NCBI GenBank assembly: GCA_030867875.1
Contig: JAOWCC010000577.1
Span: 3,612,660-3,676,659 of the forward strand
Length of the DNA: 64,000 nt
Reading direction: 5' to 3'
Origin: Actinernus sp. WN-2022
Lineage: Eukaryota; Cnidaria; Anthozoa; Actiniaria; Actinernidae
Within the stretch, counting starts at the first letter, position 1, and the number at the start of each line of letters is the position of its first letter. Below, one piece after another: positions 12,285 through 23,424 of this stretch. Under the pieces are notes generated by a model. The model saw only the letters and a program-made list of their open reading frames with translations, made no database searches and was not told the origin of the DNA. The position numbers and the translations under genes are program-made.

Positions 12285-12498
12285 CTATAATACTCAGATA
12301 TTGTTAAGAATACTCAATACTCGGATAAAACAATCTTTATAAAACCAATATAGCTGAATTTTGATTTGAATCTTTTCATTTTAATATCTTTTCATATCAA
12401 CATACATGATATGTGCATGTAGCTTATTTTCATCATTACAATTTGTTTTATTGCCCAAGAGCATGCAGGTGTACCAATTGTGTTCATGCAGCGAAATC

Positions 12499-12603
12499 TA
12501 CCCTGCGAGCAGAGGTTGCTCATCTCTTTGCCTGTCCTGTCCGCCAAAAGAAAGGGAAAGGAGAGGAAAGGCAAAGAGATGAGAAACCTCTGCTCGCAGG
12601 GTA
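12499..12603. mobile_element. MITE with 9-bp target duplication
   Basis: TACCCTGCGAGCAGAGGTT and CTCATCTCTTTGCC at the left recur inverted at the right. Flanking 9-bp direct repeats AGCGAAATC (12490-12498 and 12604-12612) are exact. The 105-bp length and the duplication size fit a Mutator-like non-autonomous element. The two short open frames through it are not genes. Confidence 0.88.
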
Positions 12604-12612
12604 AGCGAAATC

Positions 12613-14484
12613 AAATCATAAAAAAATTGGATGGCGGTCATTTTTTTTGTAAACTGACACGCCAAATAGTAAGAATGTGTTGTTTAGCTTTCAACAAAAT
12701 TAATGAATGAGACAAAACAAATATTCAAACTATAAACTCAGCGCAGCTACCAAAATTAAGTAATATTTACAATGTCTGTGGCATAAATCGCGCGTGCAAA
12801 ACTCATAAACACAAGCAAATGATAATTTGCATATTACAGAATTTAAAAAAAACTAACATGATATGGAGAGGGCCTCATACCTGTTCAGAAATGATGAAAT
12901 ATTCTGGTGTTAGCCATCAGCAACGACAATCCGACTACAACAATGTTGCTCAGTGTGTAAAGTAAAATATTTTGTTAAAATGTTAAAATGGTTCTCCTTA
13001 CAGTTTTCCTTCCACAAAGCCACAATATAGTGACATTTATAGTACAATGCTAAAGTTGTTAATAACAAAATTCGGTCGAATTAAATTCCAGTGTGAAGCA
13101 GTCTCTGAAGAACGTTACCAAAACAGAATAGCTTTCACTTTCTGTTTTGTCTCACAACTCTTCCTCAAGCTAACCATCGTATTACCTACGAAATCGAAAC
13201 ACTTTCTAGCCAGCACTTCGTACTTGGATACTCCGTTGTATTGAGAACGCCTGAAAATGAAGTACCTTTCATCACAGAAGTTTTAATCCAGAAAAAGGTT
13301 ATCTTCTCCATCAGATCAGAAAAGAGTCCCAACTTCATCTGATTCCTCTGAAGAATGGTGAGAGAATGCGAAATTCTGACAGTGGTTCTTCTTGTAGTTC
13401 AGTTGTTATTCAAAAGTCAAAATATCCCGTGTTTAAGTTCATGTTAATTTCGACTTTAACCTTCGTGACAACTTTTCGTTACAAATAACCAACTCAGTTA
13501 AGGCTATGAAGATCCGATAAATGTGGCTAAAGTAAGTTGAAAGTGTGATACAAACTTCTCCAGTGAAAGTTAACTCTCTCCTCCTTTTGATCGCGCACAT
13601 GCGACGAACACAATCCAGACGTTGCCACGAACGCTCTGCGAATAATTTTATCCGCTGGGGGTGGTGATGGAATCGAATATCTAATGCGCATGCCAATACA
13701 CTAGACATAACTTTCAAAGGCCAGATTTATGGCGGGCTCACATTGAAGATTAGTTTGTGAAGGAACTATGCTAGCGAATTGCTCGTGACGAGCACGATAA
13801 CTTATGCTCAATGTGAAATGAATAATCTACATAAATTTGTTTGCATCCACGCCATCTTTAAAGTCTGCTAGGTCACGTGATCAAAGTAGCGTCAAGGAGG
13901 ATTTTTCCCTAGCAACTGACCACCAGTTAAAATTCAATTACAGTACGATTACCACCAGCTGAGTCAGTAGATTAGCGTAAGAGTTGCTTAGCTTTTACAA
14001 GTTACCACCGGCTGAGATTCGATTAGTGTATCCATTACCCAATCCATACTCTATAATTTATAGGTGTAGGACAAACCGGCAATGATTTCTCTTCCACATT
14101 ACGTTATCCTCATGAAAATTACATATCTATTACAAATCATGCTATGATTCGCTTATTATTGTATTTGATTTCAACTTATTCGTTATTTACAATATGTGTT
14201 CATTTCACCTGTAATGACAATGATGTAATAAATTAAGCTGTTAGTATAAATAAAAAAGTTAGAATCAATTGCAAATCGAAGGCCGTTCATTGTGAACTGA
14301 ACAACAGTGAATAAACTAAGATACAGCCAAAGATACTTCGTGTCTCTTGATTCCAAGTCCAGTACCTTGAGCAGGGTTGTTTACGAGCCCAGCCAAGTTG
14401 AGTAAGTTCTACCACAGCTAATCCACCCCAAAACAGAAGTTGTACCTTAACGTACAAAATAACTTCGTAACAATAATACGCTAA
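12613..14484. other. No recognisable gene
   Basis: Short open frames only. CACGTG-containing segments near 13,870 and an imperfect repeat (ACCACCAGCTGAGTC / ACCACCGGCTGAGATTC) near 13,960-14,020 are the only visible structure. Confidence 0.35.
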
Positions 14485-14512
14485 GTGTGTGTGTGCGTGC
14501 GTGTGTGTATGC
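14485..14512. repeat. GT/GC microsatellite
   Basis: Alternating GTGTGTGTGCGTGCGTGTGT. It gives rise to low-complexity His/Thr and Cys/Val open frames that are not genes. Confidence 0.8.
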
Positions 14513-14584
14513 ATGGTGTGTAACGCTTTTTCCCAGGCTCCCTCGGTCGATATCCTATTATGGAGCGCACGCGCGCGTCCTAAA

Positions 14585-14761
14585 ATGGCGCCAAAAAGTG
14601 ACGGCCACAGGTATTCCAACGAAGGAGACGAATCATGCGAAAAGTTGCTCTCTGTCTTCTTGGTCGCATTTGAGGAAATAATGTTAAAAAGAAAGGAGTT
14701 TTCTCAAGTTCTACAATTAGTTGGGCGAGCAAGCCATCGAGTTTACGGAAATCTATTTTAG
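14585..14761 (+). CDS. Possible first exon of an unknown host gene
   Basis: An ATG in a strong context (AAAATGGCGCC) follows a CpG-rich stretch (GCGCACGCGCGCG) and opens 58 codons: MAPKSDGHRYSNEGDESCEK..., with a mixed, non-repetitive composition. The AAATGGCGCC core resembles the initiator/YY1-type motif at many CpG promoters. No family was recognised and no downstream exon could be joined, so this is a weak call. Confidence 0.2.
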   Translation: MAPKSDGHRYSNEGDESCEKLLSVFLVAFEEIMLKRKEFSQVLQLVGRASHRVYGNLF

Positions 14762-14816
14762 GGAAACCTAGGCGAGCACGCCATCGAGTTTACGGGAATG
14801 TTTTAGGGAAAACCTA
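14724..14816. repeat. Tandem duplication of a 47-bp unit
   Basis: GGCGAGCAAGCCATCGAGTT...TTTTAGGGAAACCTA is followed directly by a diverged second copy (GGCGAGCACGCCATCGAGTT...). No coding role is evident. Confidence 0.7.
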
Positions 14817-15403
14817 TCGCCAGGCGAATCGGCCGAAGTCAAACGACCGAACGAGGTAAGACCAGGTATTCAAACAGAGTTAGAAACGTTGTCCGTGGAA
14901 AAGGCTGTTAATTTTTTTATCTTTCCCCTTGTCCTGTAAAATCGCTAGAAACCGAACTAAAGTCCAGCACGATACTACTTCATAGTAGTTTCCGGTTCAT
15001 GAAACTATGAGAATGTCGGGGTGATTTTTACCGTAAAAATCCATCGAATACCCACACATTTGGTACCACAATTTACACGGAAAACCCAGCTATCTAAACC
15101 TACAGTTAATTGTGGGATAGCTGTAAAAACGGCGGTAGATTTGGTCGCGAACATTTCACTTCCGGTAAAAGTTTCGCGCGAACACCAAAATAACCGCATG
15201 ACAGGAGCGTAAAATCACTATTATATCACACTTGACACGGTTTTCTTTGTTCTTCATAGGGGTGAAACTCTGGTATAAACCCGTTGAACAATAGACTAAT
15301 TAAATAACAAACCTGAGGTTTATAATTGTCGCAGGAAGGTTCATAACTCAGTTTTAAACCTCCTTCTATTCGAGAAAACCTCGCCAAATGTGATATAAAT
15401 CAC

Positions 15404-15501
15404 TTTCATACCGAGAACCTTCGGTTCTAATCCCTAAACATCCCTCGGAGCCTACGGCCCTCGGGATGTTTAGAGCTTAGAACCTCGGTTCTCGGTATGA
15501 A
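15404..15501. repeat. 98-bp near-palindrome
   Basis: TTTCATACCGAGAACC and CTAAACATCCC on the left pair with GGGATGTTTAG and GGTTCTCGGTATGAAA on the right. It is probably a MITE or hairpin element. Another inverted match, CACGGTTTTCTTTGTT at about 15235 versus AACAAAGAAAACCGTG at about 62351, lies on either side of the nested block. Confidence 0.65.
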
Positions 15502-15769
15502 ACTCTTACTTTTCCAAATGTCCGAGGTTCTTAATATTTACAACTTTGAAAGATTTTAAGTATCACATGAGTATATTGACAGTGTCAAAAACCTCCGGTA
15601 TGTGAAAAATAAGTGTATTCACAGGGAAAACCGCTGATGTACCGCAGACTCGTCGGAATAGTTGGCGATGCTTCGCTTGATGTATTTCGCTATAGATCCC
15701 ATACCATCCCGCTCTTTATCTCTTCAAATATCATTCCATTTAATATGCTCTACTTCAAATCATGATCGA

Positions 15770-16424
15770 TCCTAATGCACGACATATTTAACAACTTGGC
15801 ACCATCTAATATTTCAAACTTATTTACTTGTTCAAATGAAGTACACATTCATAATACCATATTCCTCTTCGGTCGGTAACTATTTTTAATACATTAAATA
15901 TTCAAGATTGAATCATCAAAGTAAATCCTTCGCAAGACTTGGTACCACAATATGGAACAGCATTCCACCAGACTTACGTACGCTCTCAAAGATCAATTAT
16001 AAGAAAAAGTTACATAACATATTATATACGATATTCCACTAAAACTACATTAATTTCTCTTTTGTATCTGATATCTCTTATTAAACCCATTTCATTATTT
16101 ATTATGATAACTAGATTTCCTATTCTGAAAACTGTAAGGATATGTAATACGTTGTATTCTGTGAAGCTTTCAATTTACAGCCTTGTCTTAGTTCCTTTTT
16201 AATTTTATTATAAACACTACCCGCGGGTCGGGTGGAACTTCTCGAAACGAGCGACAGTATTGGCCTACCCAACAATAGAAAACACCCTAACCTTTAGAAA
16301 GTGCAGTACAAAAACAATAGAAGTATAGTATTATGGGTGCAATCAGAATACAGGTCTCGAGAGGTTCCGTGCTACTCGGGTTCGGGGTACCCGCCTCGAT
16401 TAGCATATGCTATCTGCGGGCTAG
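15770..16424 (+). mobile_element. LINE 3' end, first half, split by the Gypsy insertion
   Basis: Decayed frames encode the C-terminal tail typical of CR1/L2-like reverse transcriptase proteins (APSNISNLF, then a TIWNSIPPDLR phrase near 15950-15990), followed by an AT-rich 3' region ending in a GC hairpin (CCCGCC...GCGGGC) at 16391-16421. A very similar hairpin occurs near the 3' end of the LINE at 56250-56282. The sequence resumes after the Gypsy 3' LTR at 61498 and ends in AATAAAACAATCGTTGTTGT, a GTT-repeat tail at about 61560. The Gypsy element therefore inserted into the 3' untranslated part of an older LINE. Confidence 0.7.
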
Positions 16425-16656
16425 TGTGAGGGGCTCAAGTTGCACACAATAGCAATTGTAATGTGATAGGGGGCGTTAACGCTCTGGTATGCGTATGAAT
16501 AGGGCTTGAGAATTAGAATTAAGTCAGTTGGAGTCAGATACTGAAAGAGTTATATACAAGTGATAATACATCGAACACATCAGAATATATTGGAAACCAC
16601 TTGGAAAACCTTGGTGCATGTGTTGTTATTTATTGTGCCGGTCGGGACCTGTAACA
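16425..16656 (+). repeat. 5' LTR of the Gypsy element
   Basis: Begins TGTGAGGGGCTCAAG and ends GACCTGTAACA; near-identical to 61266-61497. TATATAC at 16551-16557 may act as the core promoter. Confidence 0.92.
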
Positions 16657-16659
16657 TTT

Positions 16660-16677
16660 TGGTGACCCCGACGTGAT
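16660..16677 (+). promoter_or_regulatory. Primer-binding site, tRNA-Trp type
   Basis: Three bases after the LTR, TGGTGACCCCGACGTGAT is complementary to the 3' end of eukaryotic tRNA-Trp (...ATCACGTCGGGGTCA plus CCA). Minus-strand cDNA synthesis would be primed here. Confidence 0.85.
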
Positions 16678-16873
16678 CGGTCCGAGGAAATTGAGTCGAA
16701 TGTTTTATACGGGACCGGATCAGTTGGATACAATACGGGTCCGTGACTGGCCTAGGAGAAACGAAAGCGAGCAGCAGTCGAGGTAAATGATCGTGTTGGG
16801 CGGAATTCAAGTGATTCAAGTTGTTCCGAGGGCTTTTTGAGAGGAAAGCGGCGGCAAAAGGGTTGCGTGTAGA

Positions 16874-17459
16874 GTGATGGAGCAGGCACAGAAGACTATC
16901 GACGATCTAGCCTTGGAAATCGAAGCGAAGGTATGCGGCTACGATATTCCAGAGTTAGAGCAATTGTCGCAATTTCTAAAGGTCGATATCACGGCACAGG
17001 CAACAAAGGGCCGCCTACAGGCTTCTAAAAAGCTTCGAGGGGAACTGGACAAGCTAATCGACGAACACGAGGACAAAGAGCCATTTATCAAAAGCGTGTG
17101 GGACTTTGTTTGCGGTAAAAGCAAGGGTAATACCGAAACCTTGAAAGGTCCGATAGAAAAGGCAAAGACGGATTACGCAGCCCTACAAGAGCAGATGGCA
17201 AAGCTGGTGAAAAAGCATGAGAAGTTGTTGCTAGATGAAGGAATGAAAGAAAACGCGGTCGCACTGGGAGACGTCGCCGGAAATGTCGAGGTAAATCCAA
17301 ATACCATTCATGTAGAAAGGAGTTCAAAATAACTGGATCGATCGGGGGGGAGAAAGAAAAGGACAGACTGTCATTTGTGGGCCTCATGCGCCAAATAGAT
17401 AGCGGGGTGGCAAAGGGTTATCCAGAGAGCGAGATGATCGACGGAGTAATTCGAGCTAT
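16874..17459 (+). pseudogene. gag: Gypsy gag, first part
   Basis: The leader ATG at 16874 or 16877 opens 152 codons of a charged, helical Gag N-terminus (repeated Leu/Lys/Glu heptads, EQAQKTIDDLALEIEAK at the start). A stop at 17330-17332 reflects a one-base frameshift near 17315. The next frame continues with the DRLSFVGLMRQIDS segment, typical of Gypsy capsid proteins, until the ISL2EU-like insertion at 17460. The remaining capsid and zinc fingers resume at 25324, and removal of the insert plus one AT copy leaves the capsid frame open across the junction. Gag assembles virus-like particles around the element RNA. Confidence 0.75.
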
Positions 17460-18665
17460 TCTCGGTTTGCATGTGACGTCACGTCCGGAGTTCACATTTA
17501 CTGTCCGCCATCTTTGTGTACAGGAAGCTCATTATCATATGTCAAATCACCCACGTGTGTTAGTATTTTGGTTTCAATAGTGCTATGTCAAGCGTTTTTA
17601 TGAGTGATTCTGGCGAAAAAAAAGATGAAACAAAACCAAAAGTTCTTGATAAACCATCGATCGTCTTATCTGAGTACGGAGAACGTCTGGAAAACCACGT
17701 AAAATGCAGATATCTTGATAAAATAGCGGTGATAGGGGTTGATCCTGCATCGTTCTTCAACTCACAGTTAGATCCAGAATGTCTTCCACCAGTCGAAGCT
17801 GGAGATCTCGTTTCATATCTTGTTTTAGAAACGAGCTTTTATACTCTGCAGCAGTTCAAATGTTTTAAAAGTTTAGAGGCATACAATCAAATGGTATCGG
17901 GATTTATTACAAGCCGTTCAAGGCAAAGTTGTCTCGGACAAGTTCGTAGTGATCGGCAAGGTTAGACATTCTCAAAGAATGAACGAAGCTCCTCTCTCTG
18001 TTTGGCTTATTTCAAGTAAAGAAGGAACAATTATCTCTGCACATTGCCTTGGCTGTAAAGCAGGGCTAGCTGAATCATGTTCCCATATCGCAAGCGTATT
18101 ATTCTACATCGAAGCTTGGACACGGATAAATGGAAAATTGGCTTGTACTGACTCAAGTTAAATGTACTTGGTTGCTACCAACCTACGTTAAAGAAGTCAC
18201 CTATGCAGCGGACGGAGTAAAACGCAGGGTGCAGGGCACGCAGGGTACGCAGGGCACGCAGGGTATGCAGGGTACGCAGGGCACGCAGGGCATGCAAGGT
18301 ACGCAGTGTGTTAAAAAAAGATAGAGTTATATAATTTAGTGCCTTTGGAATATCAGATTTATTTTTCAAGAATGAAAGTTTTTACATTTATAGCGAGTTT
18401 GACTTGTGGCAAGTCTAACATTTTTACTTTGTGTTCTGGTGACACAGACTGTTATCGTAGTTTTGCCTTTACTTGCTGTTGCATTAAACAGTATCTAAAA
18501 ACCTACGAGGCCTTGACTTACCTTACCTATTCCACTACAAGTTAGGGCAAGGAACTGTTTTCCGAGAACCGGAGCGCCATAGAGGTGGGAAGAAAGAAAA
18601 ACTTCTGTCCCCGAAGCGCATCTTCTCTACATATATCTTATTTCAACGCACTAGTTTCAGTCTGT

Positions 18666-18738
18666 AGTTGAATGACCGAGTGGTTAGAGCGTTCGCCTTT
18701 TAATCCAGAGGTCCGGAGTTCAATTCTCGGAGCCCAAA
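18666..18738 (+). other. tRNA-like sequence in the left arm
   Basis: TGACCGAGTGGTTAGAGCG (box A-like), a CTTTTAATC anticodon-like loop and GAGTTCAATTC (box B-like). The same sequence, inverted and with one change (TCTAGAGG for TCCAGAGG), lies in the other arm at about 19823-19893, so both copies descend from the arm rather than from separate insertions. The cloverleaf is imperfect; it is probably a SINE head. Confidence 0.5.
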
Positions 18739-19822
18739 ATTTTTGTCGATTTTTTTCTTCTTCCTCTTTTTAAGTTTTCTTCTTAGCGTTCTACCTTCCA
18801 CACCAGTAGTATTCTTTAAACCCACCATCATCAGCTATTAGAGCCGCCTTCTACACTAAAAAACATTGTTGTGTATTGGCTCTCCTCCAACACGGACATG
18901 ATGAGAAAGAAATTATATCACAGGTGACCCAATTGCTCTGTAAGTGGCAATATTTACTAGCATTTGAATGGGATTTTTTTAGAACTAATATTGAATAAAA
19001 AGCGACAATACTTACAGCATGTGTTTATTTGTCCATGCCGCTGCGTGTGGTTGTAATTTCAGCGAGTTTTGACCCCAGCAGTTCTGTACACTGGTGTTAT
19101 ACCAGGTCCCTTATTTTTACCCAGAACTTTGATCTCTGATCCCAATTTTCCATAACTGATATACGTTGATCCCATGCCCAGATTGGTCTCTTTTAGGGGT
19201 TCAATGACAATTTTCCGACGAGCAATATGGGAGGTCCCCAGGGAGTTAAAGAGCGATTCACTGTAGGATCACAGACCCGAGATCGGGATCACAGGGCATG
19301 CGATCGGGATCAACGTATATCAGTTATGGGATCGGGAATCAATATATCAGAATATGAACGGCGTCATTTATTTTTGGCTGGATCACGGATCACAAATTAC
19401 TGGAAAATTGGGATCAGAGATCAAAGTTCTGGGTAAAAATAAGGGACCTGGTATAACACCAGTGTACAGAACTGCTGGGGTCAAAACTCGCTGAAATTAC
19501 AACCACACGCAGCGGCATGGACAAATAAACACATGCTGTAAGTATTGTCGCTTTTTATTCAATATTAGTTCTAAAAAAATCCCATTCAAATGCTAGTAAA
19601 TATTGCCACTTACAGAGCAATTGGGTCACCTGTGATATAATTTCTTTCTCATCATGTCCGTGTTGGAGGAGAGCCAATACACAACAATGTTTTTTAGTGT
19701 AGAAGGCGGCTCTAATAGCTGATGATGGTGGGTTTAAAGAATACTACTGGTGTGGAAGGTAGAACGCTAAGAAGAAAACTTAAAAAGAGGAAGAAGAAAA
19801 AAATCGACAAAAAATTTGGGCT

Positions 19823-19893
19823 CCGAGAATTGAACTCCGGACCTCTAGATTAAAAGGCGAACGCTCTAACCACTCGGTCATTCAACTACAGAC
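19823..19893 (-). other. tRNA-like sequence in the right arm
   Basis: Mirror copy of the sequence at 18666-18738, with the same box A and box B motifs read on the minus strand. Confidence 0.5.
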
Positions 19894-22800
19894 TGAAACT
19901 AGTGCATTGAAATAAGATATATGTAGAGAAGATGCGCTTCGGGGACAGAAGTTTTTCTTTCTTCCCACCTCTATGGCGCTCCGGTTCTCGGAAAACAGTT
20001 CCTTGCCCTAACTTGTAGTGGAATAGGTAAGGTAAGTCAAGGCCTCGTAGGTTTTTAGATACTGTTTAATGCAACAGCAAGTAAAGGCAAAACTACGATA
20101 ACAGTCTGTGTCACCAGAACACAAAGTATAAAAAATGTTAGACTTGCCACAAGTCAAACTCGCTATAAATGTAAAAACTTTCATTCTTGAAAAATAAATC
20201 TGATATTCCAAAGGCACTAAATTATATAACTCTATTTTTTTAACACCCTGCGTACCCTGCGTACCCTGCGTGCCCTGCGTGCCCTGCGTACCCTGCGTGC
20301 CCTGCACCCTGCGTTTTACTCCGTCCGCCTATGCAGAGGTAAAGGACATAAACTTTAGATCTGCAAGAAGGTTGAAAGCTGAGCTTGATAAAAAAATTGA
20401 TGAAGGAAAGGTAAACGTTGTAGATGACAGTGCTAGCAGCAATACTTCGAAGTCTTTGCAATGTACACCCACTGACAAGGAAATGGATGATCTCTTTCTT
20501 AAGTTAAATGATTGTAAAAGAAAGCCTGCAATTCTTAGTCTGGTTCCGCCGTATGCTGATAGTTTTGTATTGAAAAGTCGCCGAATTCCTGCAATGACTG
20601 ATTTATTTGATACAGAAAACCTGAAGTTAAACTATATTGATGTGTTAACGAAATGCTCAGAAATTGACATAACTTTATCTGATTCTGAGCTAAATTTAAT
20701 TGAGCAAGACACTCGAGACCAGGCACAAACATCTGCTTTTTTTACTCATAGAGCTGGCCGGATTGGAGCTTCGCAAAGTCATTCTGCGGTCCACACAAAT
20801 CCTGCCCAACCATCCATATCTCTAGTGAAATCTATTTGTTACCCTCAACTATTTAAAGTGACAACCAAGGCCACAGTGTATGGATGCAAAAATGAGGCCA
20901 AGGCAATTGATGCTTACACCACTACAATGTCTGCAAAGCACAAAGATTTCAAGGTCACCAAATGTGGAATGTTCATTGACAAGAACAGACCTTGGATGCA
21001 TGCTACTCCCGACTTTTTGTCTACCTGTGCTTGTTGTGGTGATGCTTGTGGAGAAGTTAAATGTCCGTATGGCTTAAAAGATGGGGAATTTAAAAGCTAT
21101 GTACAAAAGAAATCATCTTGTTTAGAAATGATTGATGGTAGCTTATAATTAAAGAGGAATCACCCATACTACTATCAAACACAGCAACAGCTCCTAATTA
21201 CTGGACGACGACATTGTGATTTTATAGTGTGTGCATTCTTAGACACTGGACCCATATTCTGTATGGAGAGAATTATGCCAGATCCAGGCCATTGGGAGGT
21301 TGTTGTCCCAAAAATAACAAAGATGTGGAGAACATGCATATTACCTGAACTTACATCTAGATGGTATACAAGAAGACAACATATGCCTAATGTTCCCTCA
21401 AATGACCCAAAAGGTATTTGTTATTGCAGAAAGTTATCTGATGAACGCACACTTGACTGCAGTAATCACAACTGTGTAATCAAGAAATTTCACTACTCCT
21501 GTTTGCGGATGTCAGATCCCATACCAAAAACATCGTACTGTCCAAGCTGTCGTTTGCTACCACAATTCCAGAAGAAAAAAAAGACGACAAAGGCTTGTGA
21601 TATCAGTTCACCTAATGATGAAGCAATGACACTTACAAGTGTATGTATTTGTGGCAAGAAACCAAGTACGACAGACAAGCTTCTTAAGTGTCACAACAGT
21701 GAATGTAAAAATGGACAATTCTTTCATCTACATTGCTTGGATTACAAAAGGATGCCTAACAACAGTCGAACCACATGGATGTGCAGCAACTGTAAAGTCA
21801 GTAGAACATACCAACCTGCAGTCCAGGGTCCTTCACAAACCTCTCAGCAAACAGCAAACACCCCAGCTACCACTTGTTCTTCTTTTAACTTACCGCCACT
21901 ACAGTCAGGTAATAATGTGAACATTGCCTCAACAAACATTGAAAGTGATGACTCTAGTGATGATGATGTTGAGATAACCAAAGTCACTCAAGGGATCACA
22001 AACAAAAAAGCACCTCTAGGTAATCTAACTGAAAATCACTTTGATATTATAATGTGTCCAAATGGTTGGTTAGACTGTACCATTATTCAACAAGCACATG
22101 CAGCTGTGTCTACAAAGGGTGAATCCTTTGATTGAAGGTTTTCAGAGGACAACACTTGGTCCAATCAAAAGCTTTGACATTGTCACTGGTGAATTTGTAC
22201 AAATTTTAAACACAGGAAATTATCACTGGGTATGTGTAAGTTCAATTGGATGCCAGAGAGGTATGGTCAATTTGTATGACAGCCTTTATCATGATGTTAT
22301 TGAAATGGAAGTTACAGATCAAGTTCAGAGTTTGATGGCTGACAGCTTTATTGGTATTACCAATAAACCTGTACAGCAACAGAAAAACGGAAGTGACTGT
22401 GGCATTTTTGCTATAGCGTTTGCAACCTCCCTCGTTTATGGTTCTAATCCAGGAGACTTTACTTTTGACATTCCAAAGATGCGTTTACACCTGCTTCAGT
22501 GCTTGAAAAATGAAATGATTACAATGTTTCCAAGTTTCTAAGATGAGTTTAATAATGACATTGATATAGATTCAATAATTGATAAATCAATCAATCAATA
22601 AATAATTGTGGTAATATAGAGTGCTCACACTAAACACATGAAACAAATAGTACTTATTAATACTAAACAGCACCAATTGAACAATAGAAAACAAAGGCTT
22701 TCATGCTATTTAGTACAAATCATTGTTCATGGGTTTAATGCAAGCACTCTACCAGGAGAAATGTAAATATATAACAAACCTAATTTTATATTCATAGAAT

Positions 22801-23178
22801 GGGATTTAACAATAACACAACCTGCTGTAAATATTTCACCCGAGGAACACTTTAGGTGTAATAGTCAAACAGACAAAAAGAATACAAAATTATTTGTGAC
22901 TATTAAGGTGTTATTACAATCTGTATATTTCTTAACTTCCTAGTTTTTTAACTTATTATGGCTGGTATCAATCAGCTTTCAGAACCTTATGAATAACATA
23001 TATATGCCCTTTCAATGATCATGTTGAGTGAGAGACATGTGCTATCAACTAGCAATAATTCTAATGAAAACTTGAAAATTCCACAAAAGTTGGATATGAC
23101 ATGCAAAGATAGTAAACAATAGGCTCAATAATTTTTATATAGACTGATTTCACTCAACCCATGATGCACTATGTAATA

Positions 23179-23293
23179 CAGTAAAAACCCACATATAAGA
23201 ACCTTAGTATTTTATTAGGTTCTTGTATTTTTGGCAGAACAATTTCTGCCAGGAGATTCTCAAATGGCTAGGTTCTTATGTGGGTTTTTACTG
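23179..23293. mobile_element. Tc1/mariner-like MITE
   Basis: CAGTAAAAACCCACATATAAG at the left (first 20 bases are the terminal repeat) and GGTTCTTATGTGGGTTTTTA CTG at the right are inverted, and a TA dinucleotide flanks both ends. The length of 115 bp, CAGT ends and TA flanks fit the Tc1/mariner group. It sits between the two genes of the ISL2EU-like element. Confidence 0.75.
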
Positions 23294-23424
23294 TATACTA
23301 GAAGAAATGTAAATTTATAGATAATCAAATTTTTACATAATTATAATAGATTGTTACCAAATACAACCTACAGTGCTGTACACTGTTTATCAATATTAAA
23401 TATATATTGAAGCTATTAAAAAGT

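Larger units (their letters stand above)
18209..20327. mobile_element. Foldback element, 9-bp duplication, inside the YqaJ gene
   Basis: CGGACGGAGTAAAACGCAGG at the left is exactly inverted at 20308-20327. The flanks are CCTATGCAG repeated at 18200-18208 and 20328-20336, a 9-bp duplication as made by Mutator-like elements. The arms, about 0.95 kb each (to about 19152 and from about 19401), are nearly identical. They begin with a 9-bp minisatellite (GCAGGGTAC / GCAGGGCAC) and each contains a tRNA-like sequence. The centre (19153-19400) holds shorter inverted and GATCGGGATCA-type repeats. There is no transposase. Removing the element and one flank copy restores the host frame (VTYA|EVKDINF). 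Confidence 0.93.
17585..22541 (+). pseudogene. SWIM / YqaJ nuclease / PHD / Ulp1 multidomain gene
   Basis: Pieces of one long frame in order. N-terminal region 17585-17960; SWIM zinc finger at about 18040-18120 (CLGCKAGLAESCSHI, then VKCTW); YqaJ-type exonuclease domain at about 20700-21220 (RIGAS near the start, GCKNEAKAIDAY, HATPDFL, GEVKCPY with the catalytic D/E/K set); two Cys-rich PHD-like fingers at about 21415-21800; and a C48 Ulp1-like cysteine protease at about 22150-22541 with HWVCVSS, YDSLYHD, a Gln and DCGIFA. The frame is broken by one-base shifts near 17912, 18150 and 22115, an in-frame TAA at 21146-21148, and a foldback element at 18209-20327. The gene lies in the ISL2EU-like element and converges on its transposase. 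The likely role is DNA processing during transposition; the Ulp1 part suggests SUMO cleavage. Both roles are inference. Confidence 0.78.

Noticed and set aside
14287..14619. 110-codon minus-strand frame with a His/Thr run
   Set aside because: It is driven by the GT microsatellite and resembles no protein family.
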